A DNA stretch of 64,000 bases, taken from positions 28,370,001 through 28,434,000 of the forward strand of contig NC_080574.1 of NCBI RefSeq assembly GCF_029962835.1. Direction: 5' to 3'. Origin of the DNA: Magnolia sinica. Taxonomy: Eukaryota; Streptophyta; Magnoliopsida; Magnoliales; Magnoliaceae. Positions 48,101-59,002 of the stretch are shown piece by piece. The position numbers and the translations under genes were made by a program. The notes beneath the pieces are model-generated. The model was given only the letters and a program-made list of their open reading frames with translations, ran no database searches and was not told where the DNA came from. Each line of letters begins with the position of its first letter. The stretch's first letter is position 1.

Positions 48101-51100
48101 TTCTTTTCATTGGCAGCAAAAGTTTTATTGAAAAAAAAGAGAGAGGGCCCAACGGCCATTACAACTCTAAAAAAATTACATAAAATCACCGACCAACGAA
48201 GGGTAACATCCCCAAAACATGGAGCAAAAGAGAAACCCAACGCCACAGCCCAAGAGCATACAAGGGCTGGGCCTTGAACTCTATCAATGACAATCAATGG
48301 TGGAGCACTAACAATCGAAAAGGTGCAGTTATTTCTGTCCCTCAAAATAGACCATAAATTTGCCATGAAGCACGGACCCCAAGAGACTTGCTTCTTGGTG
48401 ATGGTCTCCAAATTGAACATGTTGCTGGGTCAAAGGCGTTTATCTATGCTTCTAGTTGCAACAAGCTATCTGGAATTTTTGGGAATCATTATACTTTTGT
48501 GCATTTTTTTGTTGAATTCATCTGATTACTATTATTTTTTGTGTTGGCCACTCCAAATTCTTTCTCTGGTATGGTTGTTATTGCTATAAGTTGAATATTA
48601 ACATTCCTTTTATTTTGCATCATATATGTGAGTGATATATTTGGTTTTCATTTTGATCAGAAATGGAAAGATTTCTGCCTTGATGGAGTCACTCTAAAGT
48701 TTGCTATAAGTTGAATATTGACATTCCTTTTATTTTGCATCATATATGTGAGTGATATATTTGGTTTTCATTTTTGATCAGAAATGGAAAGATTTCTGCC
48801 TCGATGGAGTCACTCTAAAGTTGCATGAAGAGTCGACGTCTAACAAATCACGGAAGAGCAACGAAATAGTCTTCCGCATAGAGGAGAGTGATGAAATTGA
48901 GAGTGTTCAGAAGGAAAAGAAGATTTATGTAGCCATTGAGATAGATTCCATTCCTGCGAAGCGACCCTATCTTCTATCAAGGGACTTTGTCTTTGTAAAA
49001 CCTTCAGGCAAGAATGTTACAGCCTTCAAGGTTAGTCTTTAACTCATGAACGTTTTGCATAGCTTTTATTTGCACCGCAACAAAAGTTAAATACCAATGA
49101 GTAGCTGTGGAAGCAGAAATCTTCTTGACTTTCTTTCCTTCTTTCCTTAGGGCTGATCTTTAAATTGCATCTCAGATATTCGATAGTTGGAAACATCTTA
49201 GACTTCTACTGACCATCAATTAACCAGATAACTTAGGTAAGACTAACATGACATCCTATATTCCCTTCAAGAAGGATTTGTTTATCTAATCAACAGAAGC
49301 TGGAGTACTGTGTCACTGACCAAAACCAGAAAATAAGCACTTTTAGTGTTTGCAATGTTTATAAAAACAGGACTGCAAAACAGGACAGCAACTTTTCTAG
49401 ATGTTTCTGATAAGAGATTTGCTAAATTTCTCGTGCACTAGGCTTGAAAAATGCTTTTTATTATCGACCTATCATTCTAATGACAGGAAATAAGAGTAAG
49501 ATTGATTTGCATGAGGTTCAGACTTTCCTCCTCCTTGGTGTGGAATTTGGATGGTGCCAACATTGGAAGTGCTAGACAAAGAAGTGGCTGATGACAGTGA
49601 GATGAGTAAATGATATTTTACGTGCAAGCATTATATTGCATCATACTTGATTAAAAGTGTGGTGTTTCTGAAGAAAAATTACCAGGGAAATGTGGGTGAC
49701 AAGTATATATAAGCATCTCACTGATAATACAGGATTAATAATCATCGGGAATGCACAAGCACAAAGCAGAATGCTATTTTGTCATACTATGTTGTGGTTG
49801 AATCATGTTAGCACAAGATGGAGCATAGGAAAATGAAGAGTTCTGGAGTCTTGTAGCCCATGCTCTCAACATGGAGGAAACATGGATCAAAGGAGGTTTT
49901 TTGGTAAGGTAAGTTGGGCTTGAACTTTAGAACTGAATACTGAGGCCAAGGTCATCCATGCGTTGCATATTGACTGCCACTGTCAGTCATTGTCAGCTAA
50001 GCCTTATCCCAATTCATTGGGGTCAGCTACATGAATCGTCATCTAAATGTTATCCCAATTAATAGGGTCAGCTATAGGAATCCTGTTCTGCCATTGTCAA
50101 GATTCAAAGGCCATACATTCAGTTCTTTAGTGTTTGCCTACTACCTCCATCCACGCCCCTTTGGGCTTTCCTCATGCTCTTCTAGAGCCTTGTACCAACT
50201 CATTCCTTCTGAAAAGGCCAAGCTATATGTCCGGGGGGGGGGGTTGTCTTATGCCAAATTTAAGCTTTAACAGCGGAATAAAAGAATATGATAGCCAAAT
50301 AAAGGAAATCAATTTACAATGCAGAAATGAAAAGCAGCCTTAATAATCAAGTATTGAGAGATTGATACAAATGTTGTTCTAAGGGCAACCTTACACCATA
50401 AAAACCAAGGATTTATGGCAGGACAACCTTATTTCTAAAAAGTTTTTTGTATCAAAAACTTAAACTGAAGAGGAATAAATAAATAGCAAGGAATAGAAAT
50501 ATTAAACTATTACAACATTCCCCACAATGCTTGAAATGTAAATATTACAACATTCACATCCACACATACATCCCACAAACTTTGAATGATAAAAGATAGA
50601 AAATAAATCACAAATCCACAAAACACAAAGAGTTATAGCGGTTCGCTTGTGTGTTCACCAACTGTTAAACAACAGCCACACAGCTTGCTACTCCACTCCT
50701 AATACCCTCACTCAGTGGATATTAGCGTTCACTATGAAAATAGGTTTCTAAGGTTCACCTAAAACCTTCACAATTGTGTCTTTCAAATGGGCTTACACAA
50801 TTTAAAAAACCCCACTTCGGAGTTTTCTGGCTCTTCTCAGATAACCAACAGATTGAGATTTTTCTGGCTTAATCTCAAATAAAACCAAAAGAATGAAATT
50901 TACAATAAAGTAAAATACCTAGATTTCTCCTTTTGTTGTAGCCCGGAAGAACCAAATCGGAGTAGAAGTTTGAATAGAAGTTCAATGTCAAATACTCACT
51001 TAAGAAATGGTTCTAGGTTCTATATTGATTTTAAATTAAACGAGTTGGGCTGGCTATATTTGATTTTGATTCCAAGAAGAAGGAATATCACAATTCCTCT

Positions 51101-54100
51101 TTTCAATTCAGATTGGAATATATAAACAAAATCAAATCAATAAAGCTAACAAAAGAGAATCTTAAATATACACAAATTAGCTTAAAATGAACACAAACTT
51201 ATCTCAGACTGATGCCTTGATTTTACTTGAATTGAGTTATCAAACTCTGAAATTTATCGTCTATTTATAGTTGCAGAAACTCGTCTACGACTGGTCCTGA
51301 GGATAGTACGACTGGTCATAGAAGAAACGGATTTTTGAAATTTTAAGCGTGATCGGATCGGGCTGTTCCACGACTAGTCGTGAGCCCTCCACGACTGGTC
51401 GTGAGAAACCGGGAATGGTTGCTGGAGTTTGAGTCGTAGATGTTGGATTGGTCGTGAACGAATCGTGCACTGTTCACACGACCGGTCGAGCAGAGTTCAG
51501 GACTGGTCGTAACTCAACCAAAAAATTCTGAAAAATTGCAACAACTTAGGACTGGTCCTGGAATTTCTTGGACTGGTCGAGCCAGTTCTAGGACTAGTCG
51601 AACAAGGTCCAGGACTAGTCTGAGAACAGACCAAATTCATATAAAAAGATTCAATATGAATTATGTATACAAAATGACCTACCTTACGGTCAATCTAAGG
51701 TTAATCATGCCTAGAAAGTGAGATATGAGCATCGAGACTTCATATGATCGTTGACCTTTGAAGATTGTAAAACTTGGGATCTCTATACTTGATGTAGTAT
51801 TGAACTTGAGATCTTCTAGGGCTTGAATTACACTTCATTTTGAGTTGTACACTAACTTAAGTCTTTGAACAAGATCACTTCTTTCATTGTAGCTTGTACT
51901 TGCATTTCTTGAAATGGTTTGAAGTAAATCTTTGTTCTTGACTTGAAGCAACGTGTTTAGAGAGGTGATGCAATGTCTTGATCATATATGCCAATGAGCT
52001 ACACAAGACAGATTGCACAAGACAAAGATTGATGTTTTCGCACCACAAAATTTGACAACCAAAGGAGCATAAAACCATAGCACTTCCACCTTCTAGTGCG
52101 GTTCTTGGTATCCGTTGCACATGATCAAGCCATCTAGGTCTACTTTCCCTTATCTTATTGCTTATTGGTGCTACTCCCAAGTACCCCCAATGCATTCATT
52201 TCTAATTCTATTCTTCCTTTTCTTGCCACTCATCCATCGCAACATCTCATTTCAGCTACACTTATCCTATGAACATGTTGTTCCTTAACTGCCCAACATT
52301 CTGTCCCAAAAAGCATGGCTGCTCTTATAGGTAACCTATAAAATTTTCCCTTTCAATTTGAGTGGTACATGACAATCACATAAAACTCTAGAGTACATTC
52401 TTCCACCCAGCTTGAATTCTATGGGTAGCGTCCTTCTCAATCTTTCCACTCTCATGAATTATTGACCCAAGGTATCGTAAGTGTTCATTTTGGGATACTT
52501 CTTGGTTAGCAATCTTAATAATTCATAATTTTCATTCCTATTGTTACTAAACTCGCACTCCATATGCTGTATCTTAGTCCAACTAATTTTAAATCCCTAC
52601 AAATTTATTTTTTTAATTGTTTACATTCTAAAGCATGCTCTATAAATCTAGTTGTATTTGTGCCCTCCCTCACCTCTCTAAAAAACATGTTGTGTATTTT
52701 TTAGGACCGTGAAAGTTTATGTGTGAGGGTACCACTTTTGAGGAGGGAGGGGAAGAGTCCACCGATTGGATTATCCATTTGTCATGAAAAATCAGCCAGT
52801 TTTTTCAAGTCGCTCAACTGATTCATTGTGCCAACAAAGGATCCAATGGGGGTGACTTTTCGGATGATCTGACTAGGCATAAGGCTGATCCTGAGTTGGA
52901 TTAGTGAGGTTTTCAAATGCTTGAAATCTATGTTATTAAGGTATGAGAAAATGTACAGGTGGGGTGCATTTGCACTTAATTTCTGTAAATTCATCATGGC
53001 ACCCAATTAGAAGCCTAGCCTGTCAGTAATTGGATCTTAATCAGCTGACGAGGGAGTTGGGTCTAAATATACAGCAGAACCTAAGCAGTTGAAAATAGCT
53101 GACACAGTGTTGAGATTTAATGCAGAGGTACTTTATAATCCTCGACCCGAAGTAATGCACACTGTACTAAGTTTTTCAGTTTGTACAAGCGGGACCATGG
53201 TTCACTGATCCAGATCATTGGTCTGTTGAGTACCATGGATGGACCAAAGTTTTAAGATCTCTCAAGATTGTGGGATCCTAGATACCAATCTGTAGCCCGT
53301 TTCAGTTGAACGTGGACTATTGTTTGTTTCTCTATTTTAAGGGCACAAACTAAAAGCCTAGAATGTTCAATCTTGGAGACTTTGGGGCATGGTCCATCCA
53401 TGGCAGTGCACAACAGACCAATGGTGCAAGATCACTAAACCATGAGACTCACCGGCATGAGCTGAAGACCAGAGTGTATGCATATTATCAAGGCAAGGAT
53501 CAAGTAGTTCGTCTTGAATACATATAGTTAATGGATATCTTAATCACTGAAGCTGAACCTTAGCTGCTAAGAGTGGCAGGAAGTGGGTGTGGGAGTGGAT
53601 GCAGAAACTAGAAGTAGTAAATAAGCCATTCTCAAGCCTGGAATTTCTAGGGATTGTGACATTCTGAAGCAAGAAAAGATGATACAATTTTTTTTTCAAC
53701 TATGGGCTTAGCTACAGCACAACAGACAAACATATCCGGTCAACAAAATTGGCATGTAGATAGGATGAATTTTCTGTTTTTGGATCTGGAATCGCATGCT
53801 TTTTTTCTTTTTTAGATTTGGGTGATAGGATATGAAACATGATGGTCCTAATTGGGGAGGCAGAGCACTGGACAGATGGCCTACTGAAGTCCCCAGAGTT
53901 GGTTTTGAGCACCAAATTACCAGCTGTGACAACTGACAACAACGATCAGACATATCAGTTCAGTACATGCCTGCAAAACAAATAAAATATTCTAATTTTC
54001 AAATGTTATTTAGGAGTGTCACATCATAGAAAACACCTGAAATGTTGAGAGGTCAAATAGTCAACATGTGCTGTTTGTTTTCAAGCTGATTTCCATTAAA

Positions 54101-57100
54101 TGTTGAAAAGTCAATATTCAATAGCAAGGAGGGTCACAGTATTGTGGAAATGCTCATGGATTAACTTTCTATCAATGTACTTCTTGCATAGGAGATGCAT
54201 ACCATGTAAAAGGAAGGCTCCACCATGAAGATCACCTGGAAAAAAATTAGGCCATTCCACACATCAGGTGGGATAACACCATTGGAATCAATGGACTTTG
54301 AAAGGTCTGATTTTGAATACAGGTGGCGCACCTAGTGAGTGAATCAACCTGATTTTCCAGACAGGTGATCTTCACTATGGAGCTACTATTCTCATGGTGA
54401 TTAGTTCCCATACCCCAAATAATGAAAAGCAGTAAGAAGTACCTGAAAGTGAGGAAAAGTTTTTGCACAACACAGAGAGTTGGGTCATGTTGACATTCAT
54501 AACTATCTCATCCATAGAAGGGCCGTAAATGGTCAGGTTTAGCCAAAACGAGACCCGCTCACTTACTAAATGGGTAGTAACCCCATTATACCCATTTATA
54601 AATGGGTATAGGTCTAGTAGAGGGAGATCTGCCTAGACCCATTTGTAAATGGGTCGGGTCTAACAGGTCTGGTTAAGCGATATCCAAACCTTGAACCAGA
54701 CCCACTTATAAACGAGTCTAACAGGTCTAGGTCACCTTGATTTTATATCAAAATTAATCAATGCCAATTAATAATAAAAAATAAAATTAGCAACATCTCC
54801 TAATAACAAAAATGCAAAGTGAGCTGGCCCACTTGAGTTTATGATCTGCCTCATTTTTGGTCTCATGTCCTAAACTGAGCTGGAAAAATGGATGGTCGGG
54901 TGGATTTCTCACAAATATCTCAGTGGGCCTCACTTAGCATCCTAGTGCAGGAACTTAGTGCAAAAGCCTTCCGCATGCAATCCATGTACATCGTAATTCT
55001 CTAATCCCATCCTCTTCGGCGTCGCGATTCAGATTTTGTGGTGCCCCGTATTCTCAGCCGGACATGGGGTGGATTTCTCATTTTCTCACGTTACTTGTTA
55101 AGGTATACAAGCATTTTTACCGGGTTTAAAATTGGGTATGGACGGGTCCAGGTCTGGATGGGTCCCTTGTAACATAGACCAGACCCTCCCATTTACTAAT
55201 GGGGTCGGGTCGGGTCGGGCCTAATATAGAGGAAACCAAATCTGGCCCCGTATAGTAACTGGGTCTGTTCTTGGACCCAGACCCATACCATTTAACAAAT
55301 GGGTTGGGTCTGGGTACCCCATCGGGTCCGTCAACCCATTTACAACCCTATCCATAGATACACAATCATGTTCAAAGTCAAACAAGCATCTACCATATTG
55401 TATTTTGGATGCTTGCCCACATATTTTATTATTATTATTATTATTATTTTTTCTAGTACTGCTGGGTGCAACATCTGCACATGGCTAGGGATGCAACTCA
55501 GGCAGGTTGGGATGGGTTGATGGTCAACCGAAGCCCAACTTGAACCCAACTTGAATTACTGTCACGCCCCGAAATTCGAGTACAGAGTGTGCACCCTCAG
55601 ACTTGAGTTTCGGCCCATGACACGTACACTGAGTGTACTAATTTCATTCAATTATGCAATTATTCATTTACCTACTAGCTCTACCGTAGATTTACATTCC
55701 ATTCATACTCAACAACATCTCAAAAATAAGAAACGATTATTTATTCCAATAATTAATCATAAACATAACTAATGACCCTCTCAATTGGGATCTTATAAAA
55801 TGAAATAAACATGTCCAACAACTTAAAAGAATTAATTTACAATCTAAGAAAATTAAATATAATTAAAGTAAAAATATCATGACTAGTCTACGGCTGCAAC
55901 TTCTTCTTTTGTCAAGTAGGGTCACGTGTCCCTTAAGTCCTTTCTGGCTTGACCACATATTCCTATTTTTGAGCCACCAGCCCACACTCATTCACATCTA
56001 TACGGTTTTTCCATCAATAAAAAATATAAGCTGGCCAGGCTTAGTGATATAACCCAACATGGTTCATAATCATATCAATTAAAATAATATAAAAATACAT
56101 GTACAATGATGTAAAATGGGATATGAATGCATCAGATGGGGTGATCGTCTATCTGCTTGTGTTGGAAGTCGTCAACCCACATCCACCCGTTGGGTAGGCT
56201 TCCACCTTTCGGTAGGCTTGGGCATAGCCCGCATCTGGTAACGCTCTACCGGGATCGACATTTCTTCTAGGGAGGGCCCCTAGGATTAACCATGCATTAT
56301 GCAATGCAATGAATGAAGGATGATATGTAAATGCATATTTTTCATATTTGGCATAGTTGTCTCGATTAAAATATTCACATATAAATTTATCGTACAATTA
56401 TCATATCAAAATATTCAAACTAGTAAATCAATCAAACAATCACAATGATTTATTTTAATTTTAATGAATTATGAGACAAGTTGGGTTACTCACCTGAATC
56501 TAGTAGTGTAGAATCTACAGGGTAATTATGTTAGTTTGAATTCAGAAATCCTATCAATTATATCAACAACATTATTATTCATATGTTTTTATTACATGGT
56601 GGGGCTCACCTCTGATTAACATCCTAGGTGGCCAGATCCAAAATAATCAAATAATTAAAATTTCTATTCTATTTTTTTCTCCTTTTTTAAGAGTATAAAA
56701 TTGAATGATAATTACTTGATCGGGGTGGTCCATTGGATGGTCAGATCATTCAGATTCTTGAGGTTTTATCATGTTTTGTCTCTACACATTAGATGGATGG
56801 TGTGGATCTAACCACACATACACCGATGGCCCATCTCGACCTTCTACGCCAAGTGATACCAACACTTGCGCAAAAATCTAAGATTCCTTTATTAAACACT
56901 TTTAGATCTAACTAATGTGGCCTTTCTGATTGTTAGATTGATCTAAAAATTATGGCCCTTGTATATTTTGGCCTTAAGGATCATATGATCCGTACAGATC
57001 TATATTAGCACAATCAGATTCCATCCATTTAATTTATTCCTAAAATATTACTAATTATACCAAAATCATAAAAACATCACTTTATTAAAATTGACTTTAC

Positions 57101-59002
57101 ACACCTATACAATGATGGCGTGGATCATCCACACCATCCATTGTATAGATCAAGAAGAAATTAACAACATAATAAAAAGTTAAAAAGATCTAACGATTAG
57201 AACTTAGCTAATTGAACCTTCTTAGAATTTCCTCTTCCTTTTACTTTAGGCTTTCTATCTCCTTTTTTTTTTAAAATGCAAAAACCTTTCGCATCCCTTT
57301 TAAAGAAAATTCTCATAAGATAGGATGAGCACATCCTCCCTTATCCTGAATTTGAATTTTTTTATGATATTTAATAAAAAATTTATTATGATCACTTTAA
57401 GAATCGATCGTTAAACCTTTCTCTCAACTAAGAATTTCGCTACCAACTCAACTATTGACTTGTTTTTATTTTTTTATTTAAAAATAAAATCTTGAAATAT
57501 TTAATTTAGTTTTTTAATAATGTACCAAAATTTAGGGTTGTTACAATTACTCTACACTCGACCAACCCAACCCGACCCAAATTTGCTCAACCTGAAGACA
57601 ACCCGAATTCAAATCGGGTTGGCATTTTCAAACTGAACCAGACCCAATGACCTTGACAACCCAACCTGGCCCAAACTCGGGTTGGATCAATTGAGTTTTG
57701 GTCGAACCTACAGATGATCTGCCGGAAGAATGGCAGTGTAATTCTTCTTTTAACAGTTCAGATTATGTCACCATAGTTTGGTCTATGCAATTCATGCATT
57801 TCTCTTTTTGTTAAGCTTATTTTTCTGCATTTATTTTTTATTTGTTGTATTGAGCAAGAACCAAGCCAGGAGGAGCTTATGACTATCAAGCTCTGTGTCT
57901 GACACTAGTTTGATGTGCTTCCAATGCATGACATGTCATGCTAGAATAATGGTCAAAAGAGCGGAATGGCAGATAGTAACAGCTGGAAGAAAGATGCATC
58001 ACAAATCCCATACTTCTTTTCATCTTATCAAAATCTGGTCTCAGTTTTTCCCATAAATGACAATCTTAATTTCTGAACCAGGGTAGTATCTCACGGGTGG
58101 TGAACAGCAAGCATGTGTTAGTGGAATTTGGAGATGATTTTCATATGCAATATTCATCGACGTGCGAGTATGATGTTGGCTTCTCCCTCAACAGGGTCTG
58201 CTTAAAGCGATTCCACCAAGCAATTGAAGCTGCTGTAGATCCTTCATTTGGGAACTTCCTCTTCCCCGATCTTGTCCCCAGAAGCAGATATCTCATCCCA
58301 ACTCCCTTAAATTTTACATGCCTAGATCTTGATTTAGAACAGAAGTCAGCCATATACCAGATACTAAATTTCAGGGGTCCACCTTATCTTGTCGTTAAGA
58401 AATCATGCTACAAAACTGGCAAAAGGCGTTGGTCGAGAACTGAAGAGGTTATATGTCGAGCAATTCTCTACATTTACAGGAGTTTTAAAGACAGCCGAAT
58501 TCTCGTAACTGCTCCTACAAATAGCACCTGCGACTTGGTGATGATGAGCTTGCAGGGAGAGATCTCAGAAGAGGAAATGTTTCGAGCTAATGCAGCCTTT
58601 CGAGAGATTGAGGATGTGCCAGATTACATCCTCCCTTCAACCTTATACAAAGGGGAGTGCTTCACTTGTCCTCCGCTCATCGATCTTTGTGAATTTAAGG
58701 TTATCACATCGACTTTTGTAAGTAGTTTCAGGCTTTGTAAAGCAGGGATCAATTCAGGCCATTTCACTCATATCTTTATGGTCAATGCTTCTTCTGCCCC
58801 GGAGCCCGAAGTGATGATCACTCTTGCAAATCTGGCTAATGAGGCGACAGCTGTAGTCATCACTGGTTCTTCTGAAGATCACCCACCTTGGATTCGTTCA
58901 GATATAGCTCGGAGATATGGATTGAAAAGATCATATTTGGAGAGGCTTCTACAGAGCGAGCCATATTCAAGCCGTGATCCCAGGTTTGTTTCATTTCTCT
59001 AA
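44358..59002 (+). CDS. SDE3-like: SDE3/MOV10-like RNA helicase homologue, three exons, motifs degenerate
   Basis: Join 44358-45158, 48782-49030, 58082-59002; 656 codons, both junctions phase 0 with GT/AG borders. SDE3 is the plant MOV10-type SF1 helicase that acts in RNA silencing in the cytoplasm. Order: Ser/Pro-rich N-terminus with a 41-residue repeat; the family signature RKPLSPSTYKDYFAALIFAE (residues about 242-261); then YYYE|KWKDFCLDGVTLKLHE across intron 1; RPYLLSRDFVF; VEFGDDFH; then RecA1. The Q-motif region (LDLEQKSAIYQIL) and motif Ia (ILVTAPTNS) are recognisable. The P-loop reads KKSCYKTGKRR in place of GPPGTGKT, motif II reads VNASSAPEPE in place of DEAGQAxEPE, and motif III reads TGSSEDHPP. 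RecA2 is absent: translation stops after DPRFVSFL, although CCAG|GTTTGT at 58983/58984 could be a donor to exons outside the window. No stop or frameshift interrupts the frame. ATP hydrolysis is unlikely; an adaptor-like protein or a young pseudogene are the alternatives. Confidence 0.75.
44727..44972 (+). repeat. In-frame 123-bp tandem duplication in exon 1
   Basis: Two units (44727-44849 and 44850-44972) encode GASSKLITPSSPSSFMSDPP and on to PAGLPL twice, 41 residues each. Within each unit a shorter DPPKKPPG / DPPKKPAG repeat is visible. The frame is kept. Confidence 0.95.
45446..46760 (+). pseudogene. Copia LTR, PBS and gag fragment in intron 1
   Basis: The LTR (about 45446-45967) has GACCGGTCGACAATCTGGTCG motifs and a TTTA tract and ends ...GTCCCA. 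It is followed by TAGTATTAGAGC, a mutated TGGTATCAGAGC initiator-Met-tRNA primer site (45973). Gag follows from ATGACATCTAG (46026): MKFDVEKYFGKNNLELWKVE, ...NSLPELYESFKDSL..., and the zinc knuckle CWSCGMTGHMKKDC at 46687-46728. At least seven in-frame stops are present, and pol and the 3' LTR are missing. Confidence 0.85.
46853..47872. mobile_element. PIF/Harbinger-like MITE (1.02 kb), TSD TTA
   Basis: The ends GCGGGTGTTTGGAT and (complement of the right) GGGCTTGTTTGGAT resemble the GGGCCTGTTTGG termini of Harbinger elements, and TTA flanks both sides (46850-46852 and 47873-47875). Subterminal AAGTTACTT/AAGTAACTT words recur in both arms. The middle carries a minisatellite. It lies in intron 1 of the SDE3-like gene. 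Confidence 0.75.
47045..47350. repeat. About 38-40-bp minisatellite inside the Harbinger-like element
   Basis: About seven degenerate units of the form CATCATGTGGGGCCCACCTT followed by TGATGTGGACCG. Unit length varies because of small indels. Confidence 0.8.
48115..48430 (-). pseudogene. 3' tail of an L1-type LINE
   Basis: The - strand frame reads ANLWSILRDRNNCTFS, ...IDRVQGPALVCSWA, ...WSVILCNF, resembling the C-terminal end of plant L1 ORF2 proteins (WxxWxERNxRxF ... then Ala/Trp-rich). AATAAAAC follows near the 3' end (48120). The 5' part is absent, as usual for LINE copies. Moderately sure. Confidence 0.5.
48581..48821 (+). repeat. 120-bp tandem duplication across the intron 1 acceptor
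   Basis: Unit 1 (48581-48700) and unit 2 (48701-48821) both run from TTGCTATAAGTTGAATATT through TTGATCAG|AAATGGAAAG to CACTCTAAAG. Each holds about 80 bp of intron and the first 40 bp of exon 2. Only the second acceptor keeps the reading frame open. Confidence 0.95.
48782..49030 (+). CDS. SDE3-like: SDE3-like exon 2
   Basis: 83 codons, KWKDFCLDGVTLKLHEESTS to ...KPSGKNVTAFK, bounded by TTTTTGATCAG| and AAG|GTTAGT. It matches the SDE3 segment after the YYE-KW junction, including RPYLLSRDFVF. Confidence 0.85.
49031..49984 (+). other. Start of intron 2, nothing further recognised
   Basis: Unique-looking AT-rich intron sequence with no gene or repeat signature. Confidence 0.4.
49985..50244 (-). 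pseudogene. C-terminal end of an RTE-type LINE (distal part)
   Basis: On the - strand GSRRA*GKPKGAWMEVVGK and NRIPIADP correspond to the GRGRPKxTWxEVVxxDL ... WRxRIxVADPT end of plant RTE ORFs. The last motif (CCCAATTxATxGGGTCAGCTA) is present twice. A poly-G run (50233-50243) ends it where the LTR insertion begins. Confidence 0.7.
50245..52057. mobile_element. LTR-like insertion (1.8 kb) splitting the LINE
   Basis: It starts TGTCTTATGCC and ends AATTTGACA (TG...CA type). The LINE reading continues on both sides, with the RT tail at 52058-52835 and its C-terminus at 49985-50244. No target duplication is readable because of the poly-G tract. 51283-51640 carries about ten CGACTGGTCGT/GGACTGGTCG words resembling those in the window's copia LTRs. 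Probably a solo copia LTR. Confidence 0.55.
51283..51640. repeat. Array of CGACTGGTCG-type motifs
   Basis: Roughly ten spaced copies of ACGACTGGTCGTGAG and GGACTGGTCGAGC variants. Similar words mark the LTRs at 2037-2215 and 45470-45610. Confidence 0.75.
52058..52835 (-). pseudogene. RTE-type LINE RT tail
   Basis: The - strand reads YLGSIIHESGKIEKDATHRI, then toward 52100 LGVAPISNKIRESRPRWLDH and VQRIPRTA. This is the typical RTE sequence GVAPIxxKMRExRLRWFGHVQRRP. Homologous to the tails at 33225 and 34870 but longer at the 3' end. Confidence 0.85.
52836..53840. repeat. Segmental duplicate B (matches 60530-61560 and 36000-36360)
   Basis: Shared phrases in order: GGTTTTCAAATGCTTGAAATC, CCTGTCAGTAATTG, GGTTCACTGATCCAGATCAT, CCAATCTGTAGCC, GGAAGTGGGTGTGGGAGTGG, GGCATGTAGATAGGATGAA. 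Confidence 0.85.
53841..54518. other. Intron 2 sequence, nothing recognised
   Basis: No coding or repeat signature apart from the 9-bp duplication at its right edge. Confidence 0.35.
54519..55349. mobile_element. hAT-like MITE with exact 9-bp flanking repeat
   Basis: The ends AGGGCCGTAAATGG and (complement) AGGGTTGTAAATGG form the TIR. ATCCATAGA flanks both sides (54510-54518 and 55350-55358; 8 or 9 bp depending on where the end is set). The interior is rich in GGGTCGGGTC, and a palindromic-family fragment is nested at about 54820-54935. Confidence 0.8.
55430..55450. repeat. (TTA)n microsatellite
   Basis: Seven ATT units. Confidence 0.9.
55489..57715. mobile_element. hAT-like MITE fragment split by a solo LTR
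   Basis: TAGGGATGCAACTCAGGCAGG at the left, then AACCCAACTTGAATTAC, LTR, ATTACTCTACACTCGACC, and AACCC-rich sequence to about 57715. The right terminus is not preserved. A relative lies at 61566-61826. Confidence 0.6.
55560..57545. mobile_element. Solo LTR (1986 bp, TSD ATTAC)
   Basis: TGTCACGCCCCGAAATTCGAG at the left and AATTTAGGGTTGTTACA at the right, flanked by exact ATTAC (55555-55559 and 57546-57550). The TGTCACGCCCC terminus is shared with the LTR at 25555, but most of the body differs. No internal domains adjoin. Confidence 0.88.
58082..59002 (+). CDS. SDE3-like: SDE3-like exon 3 (degenerate helicase core)
   Basis: Acceptor TCTGAACCAG| then GSISRVVNSKHVLVEFGDDF; 306 codons to TAA. 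Landmarks: FNRVCLKR-type block (SLNRVCLKRFHQAIEAA), LFPD, LDLEQKSAIYQIL, degenerate P-loop at 58391-58432, motif Ia ILVTAPTNS, FRANAAFRE, STFVSSFRL, GHFTHIF followed by degenerate motif II at 58763-58804, degenerate motif III at 58853-58891, and GLKRSYLERL. Neighbouring non-catalytic blocks are well preserved while all three ATPase motifs are changed. Confidence 0.85.
   Translation, partial: GSISRVVNSKHVLVEFGDDFHMQYSSTCEYDVGFSLNRVCLKRFHQAIEAAVDPSFGNFLFPDLVPRSRYLIPTPLNFTCLDLDLEQKSAIYQILNFRGPPYLVVKKSCYKTGKRRWSRTEEVICRAILYIYRSFKDSRILVTAPTNSTCDLVMMSLQGEISEEEMFRANAAFREIEDVPDYILPSTLYKGECFTCPPLIDLCEFKVITSTFVSSFRLCKAGINSGHFTHIFMVNASSAPEPEVMITLANLANEATAVVITGSSEDHPPWIRSDIARRYGLKRSYLERLLQSEPYSSRDPRFVSFL

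Noticed and set aside
47939-48277. 112-codon open frame on the + strand
   Set aside because: Antisense to an L1 tail in intron 1; the - strand carries the recognisable protein similarity.
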